A DNA stretch of 64,000 nt, taken from NCBI GenBank assembly GCA_013407085.1, contig JACCGJ010004945.1, positions 1 through 64,000 of the forward strand. The letters are read 5' to 3'. Numbering within the stretch: the stretch's first letter is position 1; each line of letters starts with the position of its first letter. The translations under genes and the position numbers were made by a program. The notes beneath the pieces were generated by a model. That model saw only the letters and a list, made by a program, of their open reading frames with translations, ran no database searches and had not been told where the DNA came from. The stretch is from Atriophallophorus winterbourni (lineage: Eukaryota; Platyhelminthes; Trematoda; Plagiorchiida; Microphallidae). Shown here one piece after another: positions 33,284 to 45,904 of this stretch.

Positions 33284-36200
33284 GTAAGTTTATAAATTTT
33301 GTATAGCAAATACGAGATTCCCTTTACTTCTATGCTGCATTATTTTTGGTTTAAATAAGTGTTTGGTATTCAAAATTACAAAATACGGAAGTGCTAGTAG
33401 TGGATTATGTTTTATTCTTATGTGTATTCATCAGTCTCTTTCTGATTCTAAGTTTTTTTATTTTCAGTCATAATCTCTGTGCAGATAGTGTTCTGTCGTG
33501 GATATGTCACTAAAATTATTCTAGAACAAACAGCTTATTGATTAGTTTGTCATTTCAATTGAAAAATTGCTTCATTGTTAACTTAAGTCATTAGAAATAT
33601 ATTTTTTCTTTAACTCAAAAACTATGTAGATTCTGCGAATAGATGTGTATTTTATCTCAAAAATCAAGTAGTGGCAACTGGCATGCTTTGTTCGAATGTA
33701 GAGTTCATAGAAAAATTAATTTCTGGCAATCAAACATCTGATGTTTTTTGCATTCCAACTTTGCGGATAGCTATAGAACAACTCTCCCTATTAGTTTGCA
33801 CCAGTCTATGGTGAACACCTTTTCATACGATCTACTGAAACTGGAGTCACTCAGACAATGCGATAGTAGTTATGTGCAATTCGATGTTTCTGTTTGATTC
33901 GCTCATATTTTGCCAGCAATACCGCAGCATGCATTCCGCATGTGTAAACTTAATTACTCATTGAATCGTTGAATCTTAGCTCATGTATTATTGTAAAATA
34001 ATAAGTCGCTATTGTTTCGCTATTCACTCGTCTATGTTTTTCCCTCTAACTCTTAGGTCTTCCAATTTACCTTTGGAATGTATAGGTTCAGACGTCGTTT
34101 TCACAGTGATTAGGAATTCGATTCTAATCACAGCATGGGTTTAATAAAATAGGTTTCTTCTGATGTGATCCTAACCTAGGAGAATACGTTATACTTCAAG
34201 CATAGTGCAAACGAAGCAGGTAAAAATGTCGAACTATGATGAGGTTGCTTTCAGATGTTCCTTTAGGAAAACACTGCTCTTCAGCGACAGTTCTACTCTT
34301 GAAGTCCTCAATGCAGTAAGATGCTCATGTTACATTACGTAAATATGCACATAAAAGTATTGTTTTGGAATAAATCAGTGTTTCCGGGGATGAAATGGCT
34401 TCTGAAATCAAAATTCTTTTTAAATTTAGTCACGGTTATTGCAAAATTTACTCAATAAAATCCGCTTTAGTCAGGTTCAAAATAATGTTTAACCATTCAA
34501 AATCAAGTTGTGAAAACGATTTGCCTTGCGTACGAGCGTGTAACGAACAATGCGGATCCTCTTAATGCATAAACTCGGGTCTAACATTATTTGACGATGA
34601 AATGGATCCAATGTTTGATATTTTCAGATTGGAAATCTGCAGTGGTGTGAGTGTTGAAATATTCCCCCTTTAGGCGCTTCTGTGTTCAAATTCTGCCATA
34701 GTTGCACATTACATAATTTTGTGCTTAACCACATTTTCTATGTAGTTTACCTAGGTGTAACACGAAAAGACAATAGTCAGAACGTCCGCCAAGAATCAGT
34801 TCCAGTGTGGACAAATGAATCAGTTCAATCAAGTCGTACCAAATAACCCGAAAATAAGCAACGGCTCAATGAAACCAAGATTATTGTTAGATAAATAAAT
34901 TATGTCAATTACTTGCAATCCCATTTGATATGACACCTGCTTTCAACGAAATTTTAATTAGTAATTCTAATGTTGTTATCACTCATTTGTATTAAAAAAC
35001 TTGTAAATACTGCACTAATTATTTCTTCTTCCATTTCCGCAGCAATGGCATGACGGTCTCGCAGAAAAAGCCAAAGAATGGGCCGTTCAATGCAAGTTGG
35101 GACATGACACAAACGAAGCACGCAAAATTCCAGATTTTGAAAATGTCGGGCAGAATTTCGCGGCTGGATTCGATATTCCCTCGTGGGTTATTAGAATGTT
35201 GTGCTTTTCGGTATTATTGGGCTTGTCACGTTATATGTCCCGTTTTAATTTGTAATTTACGTAGGTGTATTTAGCAAATGTTCTGGTTTAATCGTATAAA
35301 AGTCCCCATTGTAGGTTATCTAGATGGCAATTATTATTATTATTATAGAGAGCTTTAGTAAAATCCTAAGAATTAGCACCAGTAATTGAATAATGCTCGC
35401 AATCGGTAGTGCGAATTAAGTGGAAATTAGGTTTAATTCAATATGATAAGCTAAGTGTTAATTAAGATTCGCTGTTGCTTTCGTTCTAAATGTTGACCCC
35501 GAACGCTAAAAATAGACTGTGCGCATGCAACAGTGGCATACAAGCGCCACTTGTTTTCCGTTCTTCCACTGGATAAAGCGCATGTGGATCCTAATCCTAC
35601 GGTCCCTACCTGATGATTGCAGACAGCACGAAACTGGTCGCGATGTGTGTGTAATGGAAATACAAGTAAATGAGCATTTATGTTTATAAAATCATTTACT
35701 TGATTTTCTCTATGAAATTAGGTGCCATTAACCGACAGTATTTTTCACACAAGATCCTATATTAGCGGTTATAATTAGAGCTCCATTTCTGTTCTCGATA
35801 GCCAGACACTTTGAATGTTATTGTTAATATGTTAACTTGCATAAGTACTTCTTGTCAATAGCTCGTATCCGGCAACGTTTCATAACAAATCTCGGAGAGT
35901 TTGATTAATTTGTTGATAAGGCTGTTTGCATTTGCATAGATAAACTTGATCGTGTTTTTCGTGATTAATGACTAGGTGTAAATTGAAATTATTGATCTGA
36001 CTTCTCTGAAATCGGACTTGGCAAATTTATGGGGGATTGAGCTGTGATAGTTACTAGTATGTGTGCATGTTTGTTTGTGTTGATTTTCCTTGAGTGACAG
36101 AATTAAAAATTGTATCAGGTTCTCGATTCGGATCTTGATCGATTGCAGATCGAGTGGCATTTGTGTTATTCGTCTAGGTGGAATCTTTCGCCTGTGCATG

Positions 36201-39200
36201 CATCTCAAAGTTTCCTTGTTTGAACGTTATCCTCTACACTCGATGATTCTCTCATACTTTGACGCCAGGATCAGATAGAATAACCCCTTTTTGGGAACCT
36301 ATGTTTCAAGGCTTTCCGGGTCTTAGTCTATCGGCCATGGCTCTGTTTAGAATTGTCACTTTCAGCGGATTTTGACACACGCCATTGTACTTCGGAGATC
36401 GTGGTAGACGGAAATTATCGACCGCAGCTTACTAGGAAATGTTCATAATTTCTGCCAGGAATCTTCGCTGTTTTCTGTCGTGGCTAGAGCGTTCGTGTGT
36501 GTAAGAATCATCAATGGCTTCTGGAATCTCAAAGTAAGACAAGACTACAGGATGAATTGTTTCCGCGATCAGTGGTTGTGCCGTTTCTCTCGCACCAGGG
36601 AATATCGGGGTATACACGGCAGGGTGATCCACAGCAACTTCGTAGCATGTATGTGTTTAGCAATATTTCTTCTAGATCTCTTCCATTGTGTACGGTTATT
36701 TTAAGCAATCGTAATTTGTTGTGCTGTGGCGGATCACGTTTTCTAGGGAGCGGATTCAATGAAGTGAGCATAACGTGATTTATTTTCAGCATATTACACA
36801 GGTCAAACCACGCCTTAAGATCGTGAAGAATAAGGTTCTGGAATATTTATACATATTACACAAAAGTTTTGGAACCGGGTGGCTGATATATTGTTTGAAT
36901 TTTGTGGAGCTCGTCCACGTGTAATCTCTTCGATGGCTATATATGCTTTAGCATCAGCGACTGAAACTGTAAAGTCTAGGACTGTTGTGGTCTATGATTT
37001 TAGTGTCTGTGCCGGGTTTGCGTGTTCGTTAGTTTGATATATGTGCTGGCTTCGGGAGCTCATGTTGGTGGAGTCATTATCCTACACTGTTTATCCATGT
37101 TATCCTTTGATCAGCGATAGCTTTCCTATTTTCAAATATACAGCTATCATTTATTCCTTGTTTTGAGTTTAGAGGACGCTGGTTTCGTGCGAGCTTCTAA
37201 CAAAGAATCGAGGTTAAGTTCGATATTTTAAACATGATCAATCGTGACAATTCGCGACTCTAAACTCAGCCCTTGATTGGTTGTCTGCAGTTGCCGGGTT
37301 CAGAGGCCTCGTGAAATGTGTCTGTATTCGGAGCAGATGTAGCAGACTCCCGAGGGAGAATCGCCTTTGATTATATTTATCGTTTCCTTCGTTAAGGTCG
37401 TATTGCAGCTAGCATGGATTTAGCCAGAGCGGCTTTGACTGGTCACAGCACGTGCCTTCGAAATTCGCCTTTTCGTACAGCTTTTTCACTTTTTGTCGTA
37501 CGGCGTTTTGGGTCACCGTTTAGCGTTTATATGCGGTCGTCTGTGTTTGTGTGTCCAAGTTAATGGGGAGAGACGATACTTCGTGTAGGCAATGAAATAT
37601 AAATCGCTGGTTGGAATGAGTAACTTGATGCGTGGACAAGTTAGGGTTAGATTTGCAAAGCTAGACAAAGATGATATCCAAGATGCTGAGCTTCACGATC
37701 AAGATAAAAATATTTAGAGAGATAGAGAGAGAGAGCTCAAAAGATGTAGAACGTTGAGCTCTTCCGAGTGGATGGAAATTCAACTGTGTCGTAAATTGTT
37801 AAATATTGCATGCATCGATATTACGATTAAATTTATCCCGAATAGGAAAAATTACCGTGTTATCCTATATAGAGCAAAGATGGTATAATCCGATAGATCT
37901 TGACGAGACGATAACAAATATCTTCGAATTATTCCGGCATGACTTGGAAGCAAGTAGTAATTCGCGAAAGTGTCAGAGCGTAAAATTATTCCGGCCGCTC
38001 GTCAGATGCTTTTCAGGTTATTATCTTTAGTTGTTTGTTGTACAGGATGTTGGATGAGGTAATTATTTTGGGGTTCAAATCAGAATTTTCAAATTTCTTA
38101 TGTGTAACGCCTCATCAGGTTTTTGTTGCAATTTCCAGATGAATGGGTTAATTGAGTCTGCAATCGCTTTTTCATTCTCAAATCATACTGAACATTGTAA
38201 ACACGATCATGAGTGCAAAGCAGGATTGATTCTTAGTTGTTAATTGACCTGGAAGCAGCGTGATCCTCCTGTGATACATTTGTCTGACCAACAATTTAGA
38301 CATGTTTCATTATCCGTCATTCTATGTGTGCTTTCTGATATAAATATAGATTATAATTTTAAAAAATAATATTGAATAAAGGGTTTTTCTAAGTTTTTTC
38401 AACATATTATTTTCTCAGAAATAGCTTCAGGATTCTGTGTATCATTATTCGCCGAGTTTTCCTTACACATACAATTTTAGTGAAATAAATTTACTGTTGT
38501 GAATTTTGGTGAATCTAAATTGCAGGAGTATCCAATTGTGGGCTGATGAATACAAATATTACACGCTCTCCACCAATGAATGTCAGGCTGGAAAAGTCTG
38601 TGGACATTACACACAGGTATTGTTGCATGACTTAACATAGAGTTCTTCAGCGTGATCAATATTTACACTCACTGATTGGTGTGTATCTTAATACATCCGT
38701 TGTATCTTGAACATACCGTGCATTGACAAATTTACTATTGCTGAAGTGTTTTCAAAAGCTGGTCTACAGAGCATGTTCACCATTCTACGACAGTGCTGCC
38801 TGCGGTGGCTTGGCCACGTCTCAGAATGTAACATGGTCGTATTCCAAAAGATCTACTTTATGGTAAGTTGAAATAAGGAAGTCGACCATTGGGCAGACCG
38901 CTGTACAAATACGTTTGCAAAAGAGATATGAAAGCTCTTGGCATTGACCGTGCGAGTTGGGAAGAACTTTCAATTGACCGTTCACATTGGAGGCAAGCAA
39001 GCTGGGAAGGATTAGATACTACTCTTGGCTGCTGAACTCTGATCACGCCGCCGGCATGCAACTGACGTCCTACAACCGAGTTCTGCCTATCGTTGCATGC
39101 GCTGCGGGAGAGATTGTTACTCCCGAATCGGACTGCTTAGTCAATTGAAAAGCTGTAGAACATGAAAATTCATGCGATTGTGATTTATATTCATGGTCGA

Positions 39201-42200
39201 TATCGCCGAAGGAAGGCAACAACATATAATAAAACAATGAATTTAGTTTTTTGAAGTGGTCGTTGTGACATTTTTCTAGAAGACTCGTGTAAGTTGAATA
39301 AAAAACTTAAAGTTTAGGAATTTAGTGTTCCGATGCTCACTGAAACTTATCTTACTCTCGCTACCTAATGACGGCAAACAGCCAGAAACCGGCATTAGTG
39401 TGTAAATGATGGGGATGTGAGCATCACAATACATAAGTGGGTTACAATTTTAGATATAACTGATGACACCAAGCAAGTCCATGCAACATTTGGTTATGGA
39501 GATTCTTTTCATGGAATTTCAAACTCAACGAAAATTTACCCAGGATTCTTGCTATCATCTCACGGCCGCAACAGAGCGAAGTGCGGATGATAGATTTTCA
39601 GTTCTATTTCTTTTTACATGCAATCTTGATTGATAAGAGACCTCATAGCTGCCAGTTTTAATGAGTTTGCAAGACTGATGAATGTTTGGATTTTGAAGAC
39701 TTAAAAGTTGTGGGGGCATTTCGGAAATTGAATTTTCGCATTCCTTGTTTGGTCTTCGAGAATCGAAGGCATTATTAATACACAATCGGTCCCAAACATA
39801 TTCCAATTAATTACCAACTACGGTTTTCCGATAAAATGTAAGTTAAAGTACGCTCGAGGTAAGTATTATAGATTATTTCCTCATTGATGATCAGTTTAAT
39901 GATATTTACATTCTATTTCATTATTTATTAACAGAATGTTTAATCAGCTTGTGATTGATTATTAGGCTTTTTAAGTTGCTATTTTATTTCTGATGAGCTG
40001 TGCAAAAAGGGTTTTATCTTTGTTAAATCTCAAGGTGTTACTTGCCATTATTTCGATAATTTGACTTACATTTTTATCAATTATCAATACAATTTCAAGG
40101 GCATCAAACGGTTGAAACTGTAAACTGATATAGTGTTAGAATTCCATGACGGAACAGTGATCGGCTTTATCTCTATTGTATTGTGGTAGAGTAGATGTTT
40201 TAACTTATCGAAATTGTCTTTTGGTTTCTAAACTGTTTTGTTGGAATTTTTATTCATTTATCTTGTGCAGCTTGTGTGGCAAGAAACCACGCATGTGGGA
40301 TGCAGCGTGACAGATTGCTCAGGAACTCCAAACTACGCTTACAAATTAAATATAGTCTGCAACTACGGACCGAGGTGAGAAAATCTATAATATGTGGTAC
40401 TCTTTTGTTTTTTTTCTCAAAGACATGCCGCTTAAATTTTCCTACTTGTTTGAAGTTGGCACAAATATGTTTTTGATTATCGTAAACCGTTAAGGTGAAG
40501 TTCTAATGTTGAGTATGATTAATAATCATGATAGCCATCAAGATTTATATTGTTTTAGTTATGTAAATTTTAAAGTGGCGCAAAACATGATACATATAAT
40601 TGTGATGACATGATTGATTAATGCGGCAGATTGCGAACTCTGTCAATTGGTGATATGCATAGCCTTTTACAGTTGAAGAAACCCATTAATGCTCGCCTAA
40701 AGTTTATTTTCACATGCACTGCTTTATGAAACTACATATTCAGTTAAAATCAGCTCTTCTTTATTGTTTTGCACATGCTGCAGAAGATATTAATGTTTTC
40801 GTCTATTATAAGGCATCAAGTTGTGAACGCGTGTTGTAATCGTTCCCATTCTGCCATATCACAGGAATTAAAGTAACGTATAAGTTGATCTGATCAGACA
40901 AAGACATGAAACTAGGTGTTGTTTAAACGCGTTCGAATCAAAATGTATTATTCCCAAAGGCGATTTAGATGTTTAGTTTCATTTGAATTCAGCTAATCTT
41001 GCCATTTGATGCAAGTATCATGCAGTGTGATGATAAAATCAAAATAGTTCACAATTTGATGGTCCGCCTTCTCTCATCAGTATGTGCATTCGCAGCGTAC
41101 TTTGATTTTGAACGTTCAGTCAGTCACACTTATAATTTCCTGTGAATTAATGACATTTCGTTATAAGATTCTACGCTCTAATGCGTTGTGAATATCAACG
41201 TCGAATATATGGAGCTTCTAATAACAAATAACTGTTTCCGAAAACCAATAAAAATCATTTGCAAAATACAGTGGGAATACGGCTATCGATTTCCTTCCAA
41301 ACGAGTCTTTTCATGTGCATCCGTACAACTACATACTAGACTCACCAAAGATTACATTCAATTGCCCACATTATATCGTGACGCGAGAACTTTATCAGAT
41401 AGAAATTAAAAATATTTCACTTGAGATTATTTCTTTCAACAATAGATTGATTTGGTGTTTTATCGTTTGTATTCCTTGAGGCAGATCAATTTACCTTCGT
41501 TGAAATTGCAATGAACACACATCGAGTTAATGATCAATTAAAGTATTTTGATTTGCATTTAAGCAATTATATAATCCATTAGTTCAGTTTATATAAACAA
41601 GCGTGTATGTTATCAGGGGGATTTCAGTCATTATTGGTCATAAGTTGCTCTCAGATTATTGCTAAAATTTTGATTAAAAACTTACTGAAGATAAGTTGTT
41701 TCACATGAAACCTACCCGCACGGAACACACTTCCCGGGGTGGTTTCGGTAAGAATGTGGTAGTTTATTGACTTCAGTAAATTGTGAGACAAGGTTTGATG
41801 TTAAACGTTTCTTAGGTTTTGGAAATGTCAGGATCATTCTTCTACATCAAATGATTCCACACAGAAATATGTTCATGCATGATTTTATGTAATGATAGAG
41901 AAACGAACTTCTTTGTTTGAATATCGTTTCCCATTTTCACTTAAATTTCAATTTTAAAAAATTAGAATCGTGGTCTTATAAAGAAGTTGTGTTTGACTAA
42001 GAATTCAATCATTTTCTCAGATTTTTAATCATCCAGCTTTGGTTAAACTTTCGTTATGGATGATAATCTTCTGTCATTTACAGCTTTATGCCTTTATTCA
42101 TTGCATGCTATCCTTTATTCATCGCATGCTATCTCTAACCATCGAGTATCTCATTTGGAAACGGCTCTAGAATATTTCATATTGCAATTACAAATAAACG

Positions 42201-42550
42201 TATAGCATTTCAATCTATTTAAAATTTTCGAAAAAATTGCGATCAAACGGGTGTGGTATGCGGTATGCAATTTTATTGATTTATGAATTTTTATTAGCAT
42301 TGAGTACAGTCAGAGCAAATGAACTAGTTGAATAAAACACTTTAGAATACACACCCTCGATATCGATATCTGACTAGCGTTTTTTTTCTTGTTTAGCGGA
42401 AACTACTACGGTCACAAGCCATACGTTGAAGGAACGAAAGCTGATTGTTCTGGACCACACAGTTCGACATCGACGAGCAACATGATTTTGACCTCTTCAC
42501 TTTCAAATAGTTTCGTCTTCGTGCTTGCATTGTTCATGTGTCAAATTTAA
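33116..42550 (+). CDS. Venom-allergen-like (SCP/TAPS, CAP-domain) protein, five exons
   Basis: Five exons (33116-33283, 35043-35182, 38526-38616, 40271-40374, 42397-42550) join in frame to a 218-residue secreted CAP-superfamily protein. All introns are GT-AG, phases 0, 2, 0, 2. A signal peptide (residues 1 to about 17) is followed by the CAP domain (about 20-180). WHDGLAEKAKEWAVQC, FENVGQNFAAG, GHYTQLVWQETTHVGC and YKLNIVCNYGPSGN are the family signatures. The CAP tetrad H77, E89, E111, H130 is complete, as in flatworm group 1 VALs; N50-G-T is an N-glycosylation site. Unusually, it ends in a hydrophobic segment (about 197-218), possibly a GPI signal or membrane anchor. The biochemical role of such proteins is poorly known; sterol or lipid binding is described for some CAP proteins. 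A TATA-like box and AATAAA signals bracket the gene. Confidence 0.93.
35043..35182 (+). CDS. VAL gene exon 2
   Basis: Acceptor TTTCCGCAG. Encodes 57-102 plus two bases of codon 103: QWHDGLAEKAKEWAVQCKLG and PDFENVGQNFAAGFDIP, with tetrad residues H77 and E89. Donor TC/GTGGGT is weaker than the others but the only one that keeps frame. Confidence 0.9.
35525..35690 (+). mobile_element. Hammerhead-bearing short repeat, variant A, in VAL intron 2
   Basis: CAACAGTGGCATACAAGCGC, CACTGGATAAAGCGCATGTG, GATCCTAATCCTACGGTCCC, hammerhead core, then GTGTGTGTAATGGAAATACA and AAATGAGC. A single, nearly complete monomer in the same orientation as the host gene. Confidence 0.75.
35606..35645 (+). ncRNA. Hammerhead ribozyme motif (near-intact) in VAL intron
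   Basis: CTAC, CTGATGA (35610-35616), TTGC-AGACA-GCAC as stem II (3 pairs), GAAAC (35630-35634), TGGTC with a GUC-type cleavage site, then GCGATG. Core residues are all present. The 3' strand of stem I (GCGATG versus GTGGTG in the consensus) is weakened, so activity is doubtful. Confidence 0.6.
38526..38616 (+). CDS. VAL gene exon 3
   Basis: Acceptor AAATTGCAG. Completes codon 103 (Ser) and gives SIQLWADEYKYYTLSTNE, CQAGKVCGHYTQ with tetrad residues E111 and H130. Donor CAG/GTATTG, phase 0. Confidence 0.92.
38690..39240 (+). mobile_element. LINE family A 3' end (copy 6) in VAL intron 3
   Basis: AGTGTTTTCAAAAGCTGGTC, TGCGGTGGCTTGGCCACG, GTCGTATTCCAAAAGATCTA and the damaged finger block CGTTGCATGCGCTGCGGGAG, ending at TTCATGGTCGATATCGCC. 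Same orientation as the gene; not part of its coding sequence. Confidence 0.8.
39345..39440 (+). mobile_element. Hammerhead-bearing short repeat, variant B (decayed), in VAL intron 3
   Basis: CGCTACCTAATGACGGCAAA then CAGCCAGAAACCGGCATTAG and GGGGATGTGAGCATCACAAT. The core reads CTAATGA (G5 to A), which should inactivate it. CGGC/GCCA, GAAAC and the ACCGG start of stem III are kept. Confidence 0.6.
40271..40374 (+). CDS. VAL gene exon 4
   Basis: Acceptor TTATCTTGTGCAG. LVWQETTHVGCSVTDCSG, TPNYAYKLNIVCNYGP: the CAP1 and CAP2 signatures. Donor AG/GTGAGA, phase 2. Confidence 0.93.
42397..42550 (+). CDS. VAL gene exon 5
   Basis: Acceptor CTTGTTTAG. Completes Ser168, then GNYYGHKPYVEGTKADCSG, a Ser/Thr-rich linker (SSTSTSN) and the hydrophobic end SFVFVLALFMCQI before TAA. 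Confidence 0.92.
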
Positions 42551-42678
42551 CAGTTAGTCTCTAGAAACTTCAAAGATATTTGGTTGACTCATCGTGTTTT
42601 CGCACCAGAATTTTAGAAAATTTTATTTCGGGAATGTTTGAACGTGCTACTATCAACATTTATTCAATTCTAATTGGA

Positions 42679-42718
42679 AATAAAATTAAATGTTTCAACG
42701 GAAAATGAAAAGAATAAA
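42679..42718 (+). terminator. Polyadenylation signals of VAL gene
   Basis: AATAAA at 42679-42684 and again at 42713-42718, 129-163 bases after the stop codon. Confidence 0.65.
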
Positions 42719-42892
42719 TAGTTGATTTAGTAATATCAATTTCATCTTAAATGAATTGAATGTGGGTGGGCTCAGTCTTCCACTAATATTTCATTCATTA
42801 GGTAATAAAACGTAGTATTTTTAACGCGCTGTTGGATAAATTAATACAACCGAAGATTGTAAGGACTTAAATAAGGTATAAATATATGGATG

Positions 42893-43735
42893 TGGTACAA
42901 TACTGATTCAAACAAAATGTTCGTAACCGAACTTTCTCTCATTACACACACCATGAAGTTTACACAAGATGTATTCACACAGCACATATGGATAGTAAGT
43001 AAGTATCTGCGCGCTAGGAAACAGTAAACAATTAAAAATAACTTTGAACTACGATACTACTCAAAGAAAGATTGGTTGATAAAAATACTCATTAGCATGC
43101 ATTACCACCAAACGCACTCTGCGACTTGTTTCGTGCTGTCAGCACTTATCAGGTAGGGACAGTAAGATCAGGATCCGCATGCGCTTGAAACAGTGGAAGA
43201 ATGGTAAACGATTTGCGCTTGTATGCCACTGTTGGATAAGGCTGGTACGACCAACCTGTTCAATCACATCAGCCCGCACTCATATGTACTGGGTTGAAGC
43301 CCATGACCATGAATAAAAAAGCTCATTTGCATGCATCTCCATCACACACACACACCCCAGGACTGGTTTTGTACTTTTTGCACTCATCAGGTAGTGACAG
43401 TAGGATCAGGAACCGCATGCGCTTGAAACAGCGGAGTAATGGATACCAAATTGTGCTTGTATGTCACTGTAACATTCAAAAGTATATTTACATTTTGAAC
43501 ACAACCGACTCGACCAAATGTGCTTTGAGAGTAAAATTTTGAAATGGATGCGTTAGGTGAGATATTGTACTGATTCAAACAAAATATCCGTATCCACAAT
43601 TTTATTTCATCGCACACACCATATAGTTTACCTAAGATGTATTCACCCAACACATGGGGATACTGAGTTAAGACCAGCGTGCTTTGAAACAGTGAATAAA
43701 TAAAAAGATATCTTTGAAACTCAATGCCTATCGTA
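42893..43735 (-). repeat. Tandem array of short hammerhead repeats
   Basis: At least four related blocks in one orientation: two well-preserved variant A monomers (about 43085-43310 and 43319-43475, starts 234 bp apart) between two diverged blocks (42893-43062 and 43557-43722) that match each other, e.g. TACTGATTCAAACAAAATRT. Core states on the minus strand: CTGATAA with GAAAC in the first, CTGATGA with AAAAC in the second. None is intact. Confidence 0.75.
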
Positions 43736-44630
43736 AGTAAATTGGTAGTATTATCCACAACTGGATGCAGTGAGAAACATTTATATTGTGAGTTGATTCT
43801 CTTGAACAGATTGATTGCACAAATCTTGTTACGATGTTTTCACTAATAGTAAGCTTTGTTGATCTCTCCATCGCATGAGGATTCTGCGTGTGCAGTTAGA
43901 GTATGATGCGTGTAAACAGCACAAAAACTTTTTTGTGTAAAAGCATGTGAATACGAACATTGAGTAATTGTTTATGATTGTTTCAAGGTTAATGTGTAGC
44001 ATATAGGCCTAATTGAATCATTTGGGAAGCCACATAAACGTACTGAATTTTATCCTAAAGCATGAATATTTTTAAGTAGAAAACAGCAAACTGCCATACA
44101 CATTGTTGATGTTGGATGTTCAAGTGCAATGATAAATTGTTCACAGCCATCCTAATAGAAGATCATGAACTAATCACTTTCAAACACATAAATTTGTTTA
44201 CAAAAGTCTTATTATTGATTTCGATATGCGGTTCAGAAATTATTAATTAAATGCATTAAAGAATGCACAGTTGTCTGATAACAATAGCTAGCTGTTCATG
44301 GTAACGTTGGATGATCAATTGTGTCGCAACGAAATTTGCTCACAACAGACGCAATAGTAGATCACCGAAAAACATTTAAACAAATATAAATGGGTCAGAA
44401 CATTTAGATAATTAGACACAATTGTCTTTCATTTGCCCACTAATAGTGTCTGTCACATTAAATGGGTATTAGATGTTTTTTTTGATATCAATCGATAACT
44501 TTTGATTAACGATAAAAAAACAAACGTATGTTTGTTAGCTTTAATCAAGGATGTTGCACCATATTAAGAAACGAAATTTTCGCTGTTGTCTTTGCCGTAA
44601 TCAAGTGAAGGCAGTGAGAATTAATTCAAT
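43736..44630. other. Unassigned AT-rich sequence
   Basis: No feature recognised between two clusters of the short repeat. Confidence 0.45.
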
Positions 44631-44631
44631 A

Positions 44632-44910
44632 AGAAAAAAGCTCATTTGCATGCATTTCCATCACACACACACACACACCACGTCCGGTTTCGTGCTGTTT
44701 GCACGAACAAGTAGGGGGAAAATGTCCACGATGCGCTTGCGCTTGAAACAGTGCAAAAATGGTAAAACGTTGCGCTTGTATGCTACTCTTGGATAAGGTT
44801 AGTACGATCAAACTGTTCAATGACATGAGCCCACACTCATGTAGATATGGTGTAAACCAATGACCATGAACAAAAAAGCTCATTTGCATGTATTTCCATC
44901 ACCTTTCATA
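44632..44910 (-). mobile_element. Hammerhead-bearing short repeat, variant A, 1.2 tandem units
   Basis: One full monomer plus the start of a second; CTCATTTGCATG occurs at 44641 and 44879, 238 bp apart. GAAAC, the GCAC arm and ACCGG are intact, but CTGATGA has become TTGTTCG. Confidence 0.75.
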
Positions 44911-45439
44911 TTTCGCCTTTGTGTGTTTAGGAGAATCCTTCAGTCTTCCTATGATTGAATGTAAACCTAAGAGTATTAGAATGTACAACGTGTAAACCAT
45001 GGTGGAACTTGAATCTGAAAAAATTGAGGAAGATAGTAAAGTACCACTAAGACCCTCAGTCGAATATTCTCAATGAACTTGAATAAAAGAACTGCGTTTC
45101 AACTAAGGTGAAATGTACATTATGAACCGGAAGAAATAAGGTCAAACTATTTAAGGAATTATCTGAGCTTACAACCAACGGTTGAATGATAGTTGACATC
45201 TGATTATGTTCATTTGTCAAAATACATATAAGTAATCTCGATTTCAAATATAATTCAATAAAATATATAGCATGTCGAAGAAAGTATTCGCAATGTAATC
45301 CCGAGTACAGTTCATTGATAGTGAGTTTATGTAAAAACAATATGATTTGTTGACTACTGACAAGTAGTTTGAAAATTCAAAATAATAAACTACCAAAAGT
45401 CGGAATAAAGAATCGCGCGTTATTTTCAAATCGTTTTCT

Positions 45440-45900
45440 GTTAAAATATAGTGTTCACCACGCATTCCCATCGCTTGCTATACAACTCGTTTCTGGATGT
45501 TCGGTTACAGTTCTTACCATCCATTTTGTTGTTGATGTCCTCCTTCGATCGTTGTCGACCATGGATGTACATCAAAATCGCATGATTGTTCTCATAGTTC
45601 ACAGCTTTTCGAATAAATAAACAGTCCGATTCTGGATTAACAATCTCTCCCGCAGCGCTTTCACAGATTTGCAGAACTCGGTCGATCGGCGTCAATTGCA
45701 TGCCGGCGGCATGATATGCGTTCAGCAGCCACGAACTGTATCTCCTACTCCCCTGCTTCCAGACGACGCAATACACAATGCCTCCAATTTGAGCGGTCAA
45801 GAGCAAGTTCTTCCAAAATCGTGGGGTTAATGCTAAGAGCTTTTATACCTCTCATTCAGGCGTCTTTGTACCGCCAGTGTGGTCTTCCCAATACTTGAGT
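45440..45900 (-). mobile_element. LINE family A 3' end (copy 7)
   Basis: Minus-strand LEELALDRSNWRHCVLRRLE and a finger with KRCGRDC...SRIGLFIYSKSC (one Cys region damaged), then TACATCCATGGTCGACAACG. The upstream part of the same element probably lies at 46170-47800; the RT between them is gone. Confidence 0.75.
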
Positions 45901-45904
45901 TCTT

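Noticed and set aside
36432..36792. Overlapping frames on both strands in VAL intron 2
   Set aside because: No recognisable domain; the VAL exons splice across the region and neither frame has a partner.
33284..42396. Possibility that the VAL exons belong to a processed or broken gene
   Set aside because: All five exons join in frame, every intron is GT-AG, and all family residues are present.
45441..45806. 121-codon minus-strand frame
   Set aside because: It runs out of frame over the LINE C-terminus and finger; the correct frame gives the family A signatures.
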